Assembly: GCF_016756595.1 (NCBI RefSeq)
Contig: NZ_AP023257.1
Coordinates: 1,116,001 to 1,180,000 of the forward strand
DNA from: Mesorhizobium sp. L-2-11
GTDB lineage: Bacteria; Pseudomonadota; Alphaproteobacteria; Rhizobiales; Rhizobiaceae
DNA: 64,000 bases
Direction of reading: 5' to 3'
Below the pieces are notes generated by a model. That model searched no databases and was not told where the DNA came from. It was given only the letters and a program-made list of their open reading frames with translations. A program made the translations under genes and the position numbers. Position 1 is the first letter of the stretch. Each line of letters begins with the position of its first letter. Positions 8,082 through 20,596 of the stretch are shown piece by piece.

Positions 8082-8792
8082 ATGGAAAATATCGCACTCG
8101 CCGAACCGGGCGCGCATTTGTCGATTTGGGCGCTGTTCACGCAGGCCGGCTGGGTGGTCAAGCTGGTTATGATCGGGCTGCTCTGCGCCTCGATCTGGAC
8201 CTGGGCGATCATCGTCGACAAGCTCGTCGCCTATGGCCGCATGCGGCTCGCGCTCAATCGCTTCGAACAGGTGTTCTGGTCGGGGCAGTCGCTGGAAGAG
8301 CTCTACCGCACGCTCGCCGACCGCAAGACATCAGGCATGGGCGCCATTTTCGTCGCCGCTATGCGCGAATGGAAGAAGAGCTTCGAGAAGGGGGCGAAAT
8401 CGCCGCTTGGCCTGCAGACCCGCATCGACAAGGCGATGGACCTGGCGCTGACCCGCGAAATGGAAAAACTGGAAGGACGGCTTGGCTTTCTCGCCACCAC
8501 CGGCTCGGCAGCGCCGTTCATTGGCCTGTTCGGCACCGTGATCGGCATCATGACCTCGTTCCAGGCGATCGCCGCATCCAAGAATACCAGCCTGTCGGTG
8601 GTCGCGCCCGGCATTGCCGAGGCGCTGCTGGCCACGGCAATAGGCCTGCTCGCGGCTATCCCCGCCGTCATCGCCTACAACAAGCTGTCGTCGGACGCGA
8701 GCAAGATCGCCGTGCGCATGGAAGGGTTCGCGGACGAGTTCTCCGCCATACTCTCGCGCCAAATCGATGAAAAAGTCGCTCAGAAGACCTGA
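8082..8792 (+). CDS. tolQ: Tol-Pal proton-channel subunit TolQ
   Basis: A 236-residue inner-membrane protein of the MotA/TolQ/ExbB family, with three membrane helices (about residues 21-43, 137-160 and 175-197). The conserved central block G-S-A-A-P-F-I-G-L-F-G-T-V-I-G-I-M is present. With TolR it uses the proton gradient to energise TolA during constriction of the outer membrane. AAGGA stands 7 bp before the ATG at 8082; the frame is open to 7923 but the extra residues are not TolQ-like. 9 bp from tolR. Confidence 0.96.
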   Translation: MENIALAEPGAHLSIWALFTQAGWVVKLVMIGLLCASIWTWAIIVDKLVAYGRMRLALNRFEQVFWSGQSLEELYRTLADRKTSGMGAIFVAAMREWKKSFEKGAKSPLGLQTRIDKAMDLALTREMEKLEGRLGFLATTGSAAPFIGLFGTVIGIMTSFQAIAASKNTSLSVVAPGIAEALLATAIGLLAAIPAVIAYNKLSSDASKIAVRMEGFADEFSAILSRQIDEKVAQKT

Positions 8793-8801
8793 GGAACAAT
8801 C

Positions 8802-9260
8802 ATGGGAATGTCTGTAGGCGCGGGTGGCGGAGGACGCGGTGGTCGCGGCCACAGGCGGCGCGGCCGCCATCACGCCATGATATCGGAAATCAACGTCACG
8901 CCGATGGTCGACGTGATGCTGGTGCTGTTGATCATCTTCATGGTCGCCGCACCCTTGCTGACGGTCGGCGTGCCGGTCGACCTGCCGGAGACGAAGGCCA
9001 AGGCGATGAACGCCGATACCCAGCCGATCACGATTACAATCGACGGTACGGGCAAGATTTTCCTGCAGGAGACCGAAATTCCGCAGGAAGAACTGGTCGC
9101 CAAGCTGCAGGCGATTTCCAAGACCGGCTACGAAGAGCGCCTCTTCATCCGCGGCGACAAGACGACCAACTATGGCGCCGCGATGGAAGTGATGGGTCTC
9201 ATCCAGGACGCCGGCTACAAGAACATCGCGCTGCTTTCACTGCCGAAACAGGATCAGTAG
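8802..9260 (+). CDS. tolR: Tol-Pal proton-channel subunit TolR
   Basis: ExbD/TolR family, 152 residues. A glycine/arginine-rich cytoplasmic start (residues 1-25) is followed by S-E-I-N-V-T-P-M-V-D-V-M-L-V-L-L-I-I-F-M, the single membrane helix containing the essential proton-carrying aspartate. The rest is the periplasmic domain. Co-transcribed with tolQ and tolA (7 bp gap). Confidence 0.96.
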   Translation: MGMSVGAGGGGRGGRGHRRRGRHHAMISEINVTPMVDVMLVLLIIFMVAAPLLTVGVPVDLPETKAKAMNADTQPITITIDGTGKIFLQETEIPQEELVAKLQAISKTGYEERLFIRGDKTTNYGAAMEVMGLIQDAGYKNIALLSLPKQDQ

Positions 9261-9267
9261 ACGCTAG

Positions 9268-10425
9268 ATGAGAACCGGCCTCACCACATCGGTGATCTTG
9301 CATGCGGTCGCGATCGGCTTCGGCCTGTTCACGCTATCTGCGCCGGCGGCGTTGCCGGCGTCCGATGCCGAGTCGCTGGCGGTCGAAATCGTGCCGATGG
9401 AGGCGATAGCGCAGATACAGAAAGGCGACAAGAAAGCTGCGGTGAGCGAAAAGCCGGCGCCACTCCCGACCCAGCGCCCGGACATCGTGGCCGACGCGAG
9501 GACGGTCGGTGACAACAGCGTCGATACCGACAAGCCGCCGACGCCGGATCCCAAGCCCCAGCCAGTCGATAAGGCTGAGGCGCCGCCGCCCGCGCCGACG
9601 CCGAAGGAAAAGCCGAAGCCCGAGGACGTGCCGAAACCGAAGGAGCAGCCCAAGCCCGTCCCGGCGACGGAGGTCGCACCAGTGCCGCAGCCGAAGGAAG
9701 AGGTCAAGCCCGAGCCGGTCAAGCAGGCGGAGCCAAAACCGACGCCGGCCAAGGAACCGGCGCCGACGCCGCCGCAGGACAAGACCGCCGCCATCGACTC
9801 GAAGCCTGAGGTCAAGCCGGACGCCGTCGCCGAAGCGATTGCCAAGGAACCGCCAACCGAGGAGACGCAGCTTCCGGACTCGGCACCCGCCCCGCAGGCG
9901 CGGCCGAAGCCGCAGCCGGCCCAGGCCGAAAGCGCCAAGGCACCCGAGCGCAAGGACGCCGACAAGCCGGTCAAGGAAGCCTCGTCCAGGCCGAAATCGG
10001 AAGACAAGCAGTTCAACGCCGACGAGATTTCGGCGCTGCTCGACAAGCGCAAGCCGTCCGGCGGCGGCGCCAAGCGCTCGACCCAGCAAGCATCGCTCGG
10101 CGGGGACAAAAACCAGGGTCAGAAGCTCTCGAAGTCTGAGATGGGGGCGTTGGAGGCCCAGCTTAGTAATTGCTGGACCCTGCCGGTAGGGCTCGAGGGC
10201 TCGGAGAATTTCGTCGCTGTGATCCAGTTCAACCTGGACGCTTCCGGCAAGCTGGATGGCCGGCCTACTGTCGAAAAATCGAGCGGCAACCGCCCGTTCG
10301 ACGAAAGTGCCGTGCGCGCGGTTCAGAAATGCGATGTGGCCGGCCTGCAGGTTCCCGCGGGCAAGCAAGACATCTGGGCCGACGTCCGGGTCACGTTCGA
10401 TCCGAGGGAGATGCTGGGTCTATAG
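9268..10425 (+). CDS. tolA: Tol-Pal spanning protein TolA
   Basis: A 385-residue protein with an N-terminal membrane anchor ([15 protein letters not shown]), a very long periplasmic Pro/Lys/Ala/Glu-rich stretch (about residues 60-260, many P-K-P-E type steps) and a C-terminal TonB/TolA domain of about 90 residues ([16 protein letters not shown] through [10 protein letters not shown]). It links TolQR in the inner membrane to TolB/Pal. The low-complexity middle yields long spurious ORFs on the other frames. Confidence 0.92.
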   Translation: MRTGLTTSVILHAVAIGFGLFTLSAPAALPASDAESLAVEIVPMEAIAQIQKGDKKAAVSEKPAPLPTQRPDIVADARTVGDNSVDTDKPPTPDPKPQPVDKAEAPPPAPTPKEKPKPEDVPKPKEQPKPVPATEVAPVPQPKEEVKPEPVKQAEPKPTPAKEPAPTPPQDKTAAIDSKPEVKPDAVAEAIAKEPPTEETQLPDSAPAPQARPKPQPAQAESAKAPERKDADKPVKEASSRPKSEDKQFNADEISALLDKRKPSGGGAKRSTQQASLGGDKNQGQKLSKSEMGALEAQLSNCWTLPVGLEGSENFVAVIQFNLDASGKLDGRPTVEKSSGNRPFDESAVRAVQKCDVAGLQVPAGKQDIWADVRVTFDPREMLGL

Positions 10426-10474
10426 GCCCGGCGCCTCGAAGATCCGTAGAATCATTGAAGAGAAGCGAGAAGAC

Positions 10475-11785
10475 ATGAAATCCATCCTCAAGCCGCTCCT
10501 GATGATCGTATCGATGGCGCTGGGCATGACTGCCGCCGCCACCTTGCCGGCGCGGGCGCTCGTTGAGCTCAACGTCAACAAAGGCAATGTCGAGCCGCTG
10601 CCGATCGCCATCACCGATTTCCAGGGCGGCGATGCGTTGGGCGCGGAGATTTCCGGCATCGTCAGCGCCGACCTGAAACGCTCCGGCCTGTTCGCGCCGA
10701 TCGAAAAGAGCGCCTTCATCGAAAAGATCTCCAACCCCGATGCCACGCCTCGCTTCGAGGATTGGAAGGTGATCAACGCCCAGGCGCTGGTCACCGGCAG
10801 CGTCAGCAAGGAGGCCGATGGCCGCGTCCGCGCCCAGTACCGGTTGTGGGACACCTTTGCCGGCCAGCAGATGTCGGGCGAGCAGTTCTTCGCCAACGAC
10901 GCCAACACCAGGCGTGTCGCCCACATCATCGCCGATGCCATCTATGAGCGGCTGACCGGCGAAAAAGGCTATTTCGACACGCGCGTCGTCTTCATCGACG
11001 AATCGGGCGCAAAGAACGCGCGCAAGAAGCGCCTCGCCATCATGGACCAGGACGGCGCCAATATCCGCTACCTGTCGGACGGCAGGTCGATCGTGCTGAC
11101 CCCGCGTTTCTCGCCAAGCCGGCAGGAAATCACCTACATGTCCTATGAAAGCGGCCAGCCGAAGGTCTATCTGCTGCAGATCGAGACCGGGCAGCGCGAA
11201 CTGGTCGGCGACTTTCCCGGCATGACCTTTGCGCCGCGCTTCTCGCCCGACGGCCAGAAGGTGATCATGAGCCTGCTGCGCGACGACGGCAATTCCAACA
11301 TCTTCGCCATGGATCTGAGAAGCCGCTCGACGACGAGGCTCACCAATTCGACGGCCATCGACACCTCGCCGTCCTATTCGCCGGATGGCAGCAAGGTGGT
11401 GTTCACCTCCGACCGCGGCGGCCGCGCGCAGATCTATGTGATGGGCGCCGACGGTTCGGGCCAGACCCGCATCTCCTTCGGCGACGGCGTCTATTCGACG
11501 CCGGTATGGTCGCCGCGCGGCGATCTCATCGCCTTCACCAAGCAGACCGCCGGCGAGTTCCAGATCGGCGTCATGCGCGTCGACGGTTCGGGCGAGCGCA
11601 TCCTCTCGACCGGCTTCCAGCAGGAGGGGCCGACCTGGGCGCCCAACGGCCGGGTGCTGATGTTCTTCCGCGATTCGGCCGGCGGCCCGAAACTCGTTTC
11701 GGTCGATCTCACCGGCCGCAACGAACAGTCGATCCCGACCGCGAACTTCGCTTCGGACCCGGCCTGGTCGCCGCTGCTGGAATAG
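10475..11785 (+). CDS. tolB: Periplasmic Tol-Pal protein TolB
   Basis: A 436-residue protein with signal peptide (about residues 1-28, ending LPARA), an N-terminal alpha/beta domain and a C-terminal six-bladed propeller. The blades are visible as repeated F-S-P-x-G/D and W-S-P-R-G-D / Y-S-P-D-G-S-K-V motifs. TolB binds Pal and is released from it by TolA. Start at 10475 behind GAAGCGAGAAG; the frame extends upstream into tolA without TolB features. Confidence 0.96.
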   Translation: MKSILKPLLMIVSMALGMTAAATLPARALVELNVNKGNVEPLPIAITDFQGGDALGAEISGIVSADLKRSGLFAPIEKSAFIEKISNPDATPRFEDWKVINAQALVTGSVSKEADGRVRAQYRLWDTFAGQQMSGEQFFANDANTRRVAHIIADAIYERLTGEKGYFDTRVVFIDESGAKNARKKRLAIMDQDGANIRYLSDGRSIVLTPRFSPSRQEITYMSYESGQPKVYLLQIETGQRELVGDFPGMTFAPRFSPDGQKVIMSLLRDDGNSNIFAMDLRSRSTTRLTNSTAIDTSPSYSPDGSKVVFTSDRGGRAQIYVMGADGSGQTRISFGDGVYSTPVWSPRGDLIAFTKQTAGEFQIGVMRVDGSGERILSTGFQQEGPTWAPNGRVLMFFRDSAGGPKLVSVDLTGRNEQSIPTANFASDPAWSPLLE

Positions 11786-11788
11786 GCT

Positions 11789-11866
11789 GGAAGGGGAATT
11801 GAGGAATTGAGGAACTGAAGAGATGGAGAAAAAGGGATTCCTCAACTCTTCAATTCGCTCCTTTCC
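11789..11866. repeat. Imperfect inverted repeat between tolB and pal
   Basis: The left arm GGAATTGAGGAATTGAGGAA is mirrored by TTCCTCAACTCTTCAATTCG and TCCTTTCC on the right, giving a long imperfect hairpin right after tolB. It lacks a T run, so it may be an mRNA-stabilising or attenuating element, or another palindromic repeat. Confidence 0.6.
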
Positions 11867-12060
11867 ACGGCCTGGTCGCGTTTCAGCCGCATTTCTGCCT
11901 ACGGTCCGCGCACATTGTGGATCCCTCGGGCGGCGCTCGGCAAAACGGCTGCGGGCGGCAGCCGAAACCAAATTTTAACCGTGTTTCTTGAACGCCGGTT
12001 AACCCAAACGTGGTTACTGGACGATCAACGAAATCACTCGAATTGCGAAGGAGAGGCGGC

Positions 12061-12567
12061 ATGGGCCGTATCGCAGCACTTACCAGAAACCCGGCGATGA
12101 TCGCGCTGGTGGCGTTGCTCGCCATCGCCGGTTGCGCCTCGAAGAAGAACCTGAACAGCGCCGCCGATCTCGGTCTCAGCGGCGCTGGGGCGGCAACTCC
12201 CGGATCGGCCCAGGATTTTACCGTCAACATCGGCGACCGCATCTTCTTCGACACCGATTCGTCCTCAATCCGCGCCGACGCGCAGACGACGCTTTCGCGC
12301 CAGGCGCAATGGCTGAACCAGTACAGGCAGTATGCCATCGTCATCGAAGGCCATGCCGACGAGCGCGGCACGCGCGAATACAATCTGGCGCTCGGCGCCC
12401 GCCGCGCCGCCGCCACCCGCGATTTTCTCGTCGCCAGGGGTGTTTCCGCCCAGCGCCTGAAGACCATTTCCTACGGCAAGGAGCGTCCGGTCGCGGTTTG
12501 CGACGACATCTCCTGCTGGTCGCAGAACCGCCGCGCCGTCACCACGATCAGCGGCGCCGGTTCCTGA
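12061..12567 (+). CDS. pal: Peptidoglycan-associated lipoprotein Pal
   Basis: Outer-membrane lipoprotein, 168 residues. The signal peptide ends with lipobox A-I-A-G-C, so the mature N-terminus is the lipidated cysteine. An OmpA-like peptidoglycan-binding domain fills the C-terminal part (F-D-T-D-S-S near residue 63; I-E-G-H-A-D-E-R-G-T-R-E-Y-N-L-A-L-G near 97). AAGGAGAGG lies 5 bp before the ATG. It is 275 bp from tolB, so it likely has its own promoter. Confidence 0.96.
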   Translation: MGRIAALTRNPAMIALVALLAIAGCASKKNLNSAADLGLSGAGAATPGSAQDFTVNIGDRIFFDTDSSSIRADAQTTLSRQAQWLNQYRQYAIVIEGHADERGTREYNLALGARRAAATRDFLVARGVSAQRLKTISYGKERPVAVCDDISCWSQNRRAVTTISGAGS

Positions 12568-12610
12568 TCGGCAATTTTCCGATCGGCAGAAATGCAACAC
12601 CTACGTGCGA

Positions 12611-12633
12611 AAGGCGGCGGCGGCCGCCTTTTT
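12611..12633 (+). terminator. Likely terminator after pal
   Basis: Stem AAGGCGGC / GCCGCCTT with GGCG loop and a short T run. It sits about 45 bp after the pal stop and ahead of cpoB. Confidence 0.6.
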
Positions 12634-12769
12634 CATGTCCGGCGTCCGGATATGGGACTTGAAACAAAATTTGGCCGAAGTCCTGCGTCCTGGTAAAAGC
12701 CGAGCGCCCGACGGTCCCACTCCGATCGGAAGGCATGCAACAGGCAATCAATTTCACGGCGAGAGGCAC

Positions 12770-13813
12770 ATGCATTTCAGATCGGTCTTGAGCGGCACGC
12801 TTGCGCTGCTGCTCGTATCAAGCGTCGCTGCCCCGGCAGTAGGCAATGAGCAAGGCACAGAAAAAAGCGGTTTTTCCTTCCGCCTGCCGACGCTAGGCAT
12901 TTTCGGTGAGAAAAAGAAACCGGATCAGGTGCAATATGCACAGGATGGCACCGGCTCTACCGGGCTGCAGGAACAGCTCCGGCAAATGAACGGCAAGATC
13001 GAGGAGCTCAACTTCCAGGTGCTGCAGATGCAGGAGCAGATCCGCAAGCAGCAGGAAGACAACGAGTTCCGCTTCCAGCAGCTGGAAGGCGGCTCGCAAG
13101 GCGCGCAGCAGCCACGCGAGCAGAAGAAGTCGGACGCCACCACCGACACCGACCGCAGCGTCGCCGAGGCTCCGGCGACGCAGGCGCCGGCCGATGCAGG
13201 CACACCGCCCGCCGGCGGCCAGGAGGTCATCGTCGAGTCACCGACAGGCGAACCCGGCGCGGTGATCCCGGGCACGCCGCCGAAGACGTTCGGCACCATC
13301 ACCGTCGACAAGAACGGCAATGTGGTCGAGGGCAAGGCGCCGGCGCAGAACGCCGTTCCCGGCGACCAGGCTGCCGGCGACCAGGCCGGCAAGTCCGACG
13401 ATACGGTGGTCGCGGCGCTGCCCGCCACCGACGACCCGGAGGAGCTTTACCGCAATTCCTATCAGTTCATCCTGTCGGGCGACTACGGCACTGCCGAACA
13501 GGGTTTTCGCGACCACATCGCCCGCTTCCCCAAGGACGCCAAGACGGCGGACGCGCATTACTGGCTGGGTGAGTCGCTGCTCGGCCAGCAAAAATACCGC
13601 GACGCGGCCGAGACGTTCCTCGCCGCCAGCAAGGACTATCCGAAGGCCAAGAAGGCTCCCGACATGCTGCTGAAGCTCGGTGTGTCGCTGGTCGGATTGA
13701 ACCAGCGCGACGTGGCCTGCGCCACTTTCAGCGAGATCGGCAAGCGCTATCCGAATGTCTCCGGCGCGCTCAAGGAACGCGTCAAGCAGGAAAGGGCGCT
13801 CGCGGCGTGTTAG
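12770..13813 (+). CDS. cpoB: Cell division coordinator CpoB (YbgF)
   Basis: Periplasmic TPR protein, 347 residues. It has a signal peptide (M-H-F-R-S-V-L-S-G-T-L-A-L-L-L), a coiled coil near residues 65-105 (L-Q-E-Q-L-R-Q-M-N-G-K-I-E-E-L-N), a Pro/Ala/Gln-rich linker and a C-terminal TPR block (E-E-L-Y-R-N-S-Y; A-H-Y-W-L-G-E-S-L-L). CpoB couples Tol-Pal action with septal peptidoglycan synthesis in E. coli. The ATG at 12770 has GAGAGG upstream and is preferred over the open frame back to 12605. Confidence 0.92.
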   Translation: MHFRSVLSGTLALLLVSSVAAPAVGNEQGTEKSGFSFRLPTLGIFGEKKKPDQVQYAQDGTGSTGLQEQLRQMNGKIEELNFQVLQMQEQIRKQQEDNEFRFQQLEGGSQGAQQPREQKKSDATTDTDRSVAEAPATQAPADAGTPPAGGQEVIVESPTGEPGAVIPGTPPKTFGTITVDKNGNVVEGKAPAQNAVPGDQAAGDQAGKSDDTVVAALPATDDPEELYRNSYQFILSGDYGTAEQGFRDHIARFPKDAKTADAHYWLGESLLGQQKYRDAAETFLAASKDYPKAKKAPDMLLKLGVSLVGLNQRDVACATFSEIGKRYPNVSGALKERVKQERALAAC

Positions 13814-13868
13814 TTTTTCTCTCGCATGTCGTTGCCCCTGCGCCGGGGCGACTTTTGGGCGACATGCT

Positions 13869-15248
13869 TTGACGCCCGAAACCGAGCCTGACCGTTCGGT
13901 TTTTTCGCAGATCGACTTTACCAGCGGCGCTGTTGCGGCCGTGTCCGGCGGCAGCGACTCGACCGCCCTTCTCCTTCTCCTCAAAGATCACCTCGACCGT
14001 ACCGCGCCGGCAACGAAATTGCTGGCTGTGACCATCGATCACGGTCTGCGGCCGGGCTCGGCAGCGGAAGCGCAGGCCGTGGCCAGGCTTTGCGCCGGGC
14101 GCGGTATTGCCCACCGCATCCTGGTCTGGTCCGGACGCAAGCCTTCGACCGGCCTGCCGGCTGCCGCGCGAGAGGCACGCTACCGGCTGCTGGCCGAGGC
14201 GGCGCAGGCGGAAGCTATCGGCCTGATCCTGACCGGCCACACAGCCGACGACCAGGCCGAGACCGTGCTGATGCGGCAAGCTCGCCAGGAGGGGGAGCGA
14301 GAGCCAGGGCGAGGTCTGGCCGGTATGGCACCGGCCACCCTCTATGACTGGCGGATCTGGATCGCACGGCCGCTTCTCGGCACACGGCGTGCTGCGCTGC
14401 GCGAAGTCCTGCGGCGCGCGAATGTCGGCTGGGCAGAAGACCCGACCAATGAAGACGAGGCTTTCGAGCGGCCGCGTATCCGCGCAGCGCTTGCCGACCG
14501 CAATGGTGCGCGGGAAGACGCGTTGGCGCTGGCCGCGCTGGCTGCGGTGGAGCGCGAGCAGCTTGGCCATCGCACCGCCGCGCTGATCCGTGGCTTTGCC
14601 AGCAGGCCCGCCGCCGGCCTTGTCCGTCTCGATCCGGGCTTTGCGACGGCCGGCGACGAGGCGGCGGCCGTCTACGCGATGCGCGTCATGCTGGCGACTG
14701 TCGGTGGCGTTGCCTTTCTGCCCGACCAGGCTCGCAGCGAGGCGCTGCTCAACCGGCTGCGGCCCGAACCACTTGGCACAACCCCATTTTTGGCTGCCCC
14801 GTTTTGCGCTACTTTGTCGCGGACGGTGGTCGATGCGCGGCGTGCCGGCATCTTCCTGCGTCGCGAAACCCGCAACCTGCCGCCGGCTGCTCCTGCCGTA
14901 GACAATGCCCTCTGGGACGGCCGACGGAGGATCACATTGGGCGACAGACCGGGTGAATTTTTGATCGCGCCGCTCGGCGCGGCTGGTGCCGCAAAACAGG
15001 CGATTGCCGAAAACCGCACGCCGCCAAGCCTTGTCCGCGCAGCTCTGGCGGCCGAGCCGGTGCTGTGGCGCACAAGCGAACATCCAAGCGACAGCCCGAT
15101 CTTGCCGGGAATGGCGGTATACCCGGTCGTCGCGCCCTTTGCCCGCTTCCTGCCGTCCTTCGACCTGGCGCCGGCCGGAACTGTCGCGGCGCTGATCGGC
15201 GCGCCGCGACTTCCTGCCCCGCCTTTCGGCGGCCACACTGCCGGTTGA
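13869..15248 (+). CDS. tilS: tRNA(Ile)-lysidine synthetase TilS
   Basis: Modifies C34 of the CAU-anticodon tRNA-Ile to lysidine, so that AUA codons are read as isoleucine. The PP-loop ATP pyrophosphatase motif A-V-S-G-G-S-D-S-T-A-L is near residue 25, and I-T-I-D-H-G-L-R and L-T-G-H-T-A-D-D-Q-A-E-T follow. The start is uncertain: a TTG at 13869 gives 459 residues, while the frame is open to 13755 inside cpoB. A hairpin (13830-13867) lies directly before the TTG. Adjacent to ftsH, as in other rhizobia. Confidence 0.9.
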   Translation: MTPETEPDRSVFSQIDFTSGAVAAVSGGSDSTALLLLLKDHLDRTAPATKLLAVTIDHGLRPGSAAEAQAVARLCAGRGIAHRILVWSGRKPSTGLPAAAREARYRLLAEAAQAEAIGLILTGHTADDQAETVLMRQARQEGEREPGRGLAGMAPATLYDWRIWIARPLLGTRRAALREVLRRANVGWAEDPTNEDEAFERPRIRAALADRNGAREDALALAALAAVEREQLGHRTAALIRGFASRPAAGLVRLDPGFATAGDEAAAVYAMRVMLATVGGVAFLPDQARSEALLNRLRPEPLGTTPFLAAPFCATLSRTVVDARRAGIFLRRETRNLPPAAPAVDNALWDGRRRITLGDRPGEFLIAPLGAAGAAKQAIAENRTPPSLVRAALAAEPVLWRTSEHPSDSPILPGMAVYPVVAPFARFLPSFDLAPAGTVAALIGAPRLPAPPFGGHTAG

Positions 15249-15371
15249 TCATGGGCGAAAGCTTAACCGCGACATGCTGTTCTGCTTGGCAATGAAGGGC
15301 GCCATCCCTATGTTAGACCCAAGTTTCCTCTCACGACGCGTGTCCGCCAGCGGACGCCAACGGGACAATTG

Positions 15372-17300
<1,929 letters not shown>

Positions 17301-17325
17301 GATCCGGCTGAGGAGATTGATTGCG

Positions 17326-17355
17326 AAAACGCCGCGGCTCGAACCGCGGCGTTTT
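17326..17355 (+). terminator. Terminator after ftsH
   Basis: Perfect 12-bp stem AAAACGCCGCGG / CCGCGGCGTTTT with a 6-base loop, about 25 bp after the stop. The A and T tails make it able to act in both directions. Confidence 0.8.
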
Positions 17356-17492
17356 CAGTTCAGGAGGTGCCGACAGCCGATCGCGGCCTAAAAGCCTTTC
17401 AGCCCCCCATCGCATCCGCTCCCATAACTGGAATCGGAAAATGTTGGGTTACAGTGGGCGCTGTCCTCTGTCCTGCCGACCTCTCAAAGTCT

Positions 17493-17628
17493 GGTTCCTC
17501 GCCCCCGCCAAGGGCGGGGGAGAGGTGGCCGCGAAGCGGCCGGAGAGGGGGCTTCGTAGGGCGCAGTCCCCCTCTCCGTCTCGGCTTCGCCGAGCCACCT
17601 CTCCCCCACTTCGTGGGGGCGAGGAACC
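17493..17628. repeat. Long palindromic repeat (GGTTCCTCGCCCCC family)
   Basis: The arms 17493-17529 and 17594-17628 are near-perfect inverted copies, beginning GGTTCCTCGCCCCC and ending GGGGGCGAGGAACC, each with its own small hairpin. The centre folds again (GAGGGGG...CCCCCTC). The gap 17301-17837 otherwise holds the ftsH terminator, short GTCCTGC fragments related to the element at 34369-34528, and no gene that I can support. Confidence 0.8.
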
Positions 17629-17837
17629 CAAGCTGGAATGATGCCGCGATCCTTCCCCTCTGTCCTGCTAATCTCCCGTCAAAGGCGAGATTGGCAGTGG
17701 CCTCGCCAAATTGTGTGCGTCAAGTTCTGCAAAAATAGCGTGGCATTCAGCGGTGACGTTGGCGTGTCCGCCGCCGACAAAAAGGCCCGCGTCCCTTGCG
17801 GTTCGCGGGCCTTGCCATCTTCGAATGTTGATGCCGA

Positions 17838-18503
17838 TCAGCTCTTCAGCGCGGCATTGCACAGGCTGTAGAAGCCGCCACCGTTCTGGATCCACCTGAG
17901 GCCACCGAGTGTCCCGGCCTCCTTGTTGGCGTGGTACTGGTCGCGGCAGGTGTACATGCGGGCCTTGGCCGGGGTTTCGCTGCTATACTTGGCGGAGATC
18001 GTCTTCGGCAACGTCACTCCCTGGGGAGCGATGACGGCCGGCTTTTCCGACTTGCTGGTGAGGCTTGCCTGATCGGCTGCCGGCTTGATGTCGTCGTCGA
18101 AAGCACTGGCACCGCACTGGCTCATGCGGAAGTCGTTCCACTTCATGCCGTTCAGCGTGTTGGCGGTCTTGGCCGCCCGATATTTGGCACCGCACTCCGC
18201 CCTGCTGAGGCCGTTGCCTGCATCGGCGGTTGCCGCTGCCTTGGTCGTCGCTGCGGCGGCCGCATCGAGAGCTGCAGCGCTCGTGCTGTCCGCCTTGGCT
18301 GGCACGGCGTCGGTTGCGGCGGCCACGGTGCCGCATTCTGCCTTGCGGAACTGGTTCCAGTTCTGCCCGCCAAGTGTTCCGGCGTCCTTTGCTGCGTTAT
18401 ACTTGGTGCTGCATTCGGCCATGGTCAGCGCATTGGAGGGCGCCGCCAGGAATAAGGTCGCGACGGCAAGACCCGTCAAAGTGGCAAGTCGATGGATGAG
18501 CAT
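17838..18503 (-). CDS. Secreted protein with three cysteine-paired internal repeats
   Basis: A 221-residue exported protein: signal peptide of about 25 residues (L-A-T-L-T-G-L-A-V-A-T-L-F-L-A), then three copies of a roughly 30-residue unit at about 27-57, 99-129 and 184-217. Each has an initial Cys, K-Y/Q-Y, x-A-A/N-K, G-T-L-G/N-G, a Trp and a final Cys; units 1 and 2 end F-R-x-x-x-C-G. The linkers are Ala/Thr/Lys-rich. Paired cysteines suggest one disulfide per unit in the periplasm or outside the cell. GGAGAAG precedes the ATG. I do not recognise a function. Confidence 0.75.
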   Translation of the reverse strand: MLIHRLATLTGLAVATLFLAAPSNALTMAECSTKYNAAKDAGTLGGQNWNQFRKAECGTVAAATDAVPAKADSTSAAALDAAAAATTKAAATADAGNGLSRAECGAKYRAAKTANTLNGMKWNDFRMSQCGASAFDDDIKPAADQASLTSKSEKPAVIAPQGVTLPKTISAKYSSETPAKARMYTCRDQYHANKEAGTLGGLRWIQNGGGFYSLCNAALKS

Positions 18504-19018
18504 GTGTCTTCTCCCTCTGGATGTTCACGTTATGTACCAAGAAAGCAATAGCACTCAACGAAAGGTTGCGCCAGAGGCTAAATGGCGTAAAAGCTGTCGG
18601 AAAGCGCATTATTTTTACAAAATAGGTGCCGGGGCCTGTCCGCCAGGCGATTTTTCCGGGCGCATTTGCACGGAAAACTTGCATGGGGCGGACCACTCTC
18701 AGGAACTGCCTCACATGGAGGGCAGATCGGGCCGGCCAGTGCGGCGGACCTGAATGCCGGCACGGAGCAACACGAAGTGTGGGTTCCGAATTCAATGCCT
18801 ATCGACTGGCACATGAAAGAATCCAGATGCGGTCTGAAGTTCCTGAACGCTGTGCTGCAACCAGGGCAGGCGAAATCACAGCACTGACGTGACACAAAAC
18901 ACACAAGACAACAGTTTTCTAAGGATTGGTGCCCTATAATCATGAATTGTGATGATAGGGCTCGGGCCAATTTGTGGCATGACGTGCTGGAAAAAGAACC
19001 ATCGGGAAGCTGACTAGC
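18504..19018. other. Gap without a supported gene
   Basis: About 515 bp, lower in GC than its surroundings, between the secreted-repeat gene (minus) and glmM (plus). Several short frames exist but none has a ribosome site plus protein-like composition. It must hold two divergent promoters. Confidence 0.5.
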
Positions 19019-20371
<1,353 letters not shown>

Positions 20372-20392
20372 TCCCAAGCTTTTGCCAGGTTG

Positions 20393-20420
20393 AAAAGCCC
20401 GCCTCCGGCGGGCTTTTTTT
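20393..20420 (+). terminator. Terminator after glmM
   Basis: Perfect stem AAAAGCCCGCC / GGCGGGCTTTT with a 3-base loop and further T, 22 bp after the stop. Confidence 0.9.
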
Positions 20421-20499
20421 GCGTATTCGCACGCCAAGTCATTGGTGGAAAACGCGAAAATCATGAAAGATTTTAGTGATTCATGGTTAAGCGATAGGG

Positions 20500-20515
20500 T
20501 TAAACGCCTTTTAAC
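20500..20515 (+). promoter_or_regulatory. CtrA box upstream of first beta-barrel gene
   Basis: Exact TTAA-N7-TTAAC about 80 bp before the gene at 20597. A further half-site (reverse TTAACCAT) lies at about 20482-20489. Confidence 0.5.
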
Positions 20516-20596
20516 GTTTCCAATTCATTATCCACGACTGAAGCCAAACAGATTCGGACGCGTTCGCTGTGCCGAGGGTTCTCAGGGGTGACAAGC

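Noticed and set aside
9509..10189. Arg/Ser/Pro-rich frame overlapping tolA
   Set aside because: It is the low-complexity tolA linker read in another frame.
13755..13868. Extended tilS start overlapping cpoB
   Set aside because: The extra residues lie in cpoB sequence and a hairpin; TilS proteins usually begin shortly before the PP-loop, so the TTG at 13869 is preferred, with doubt.
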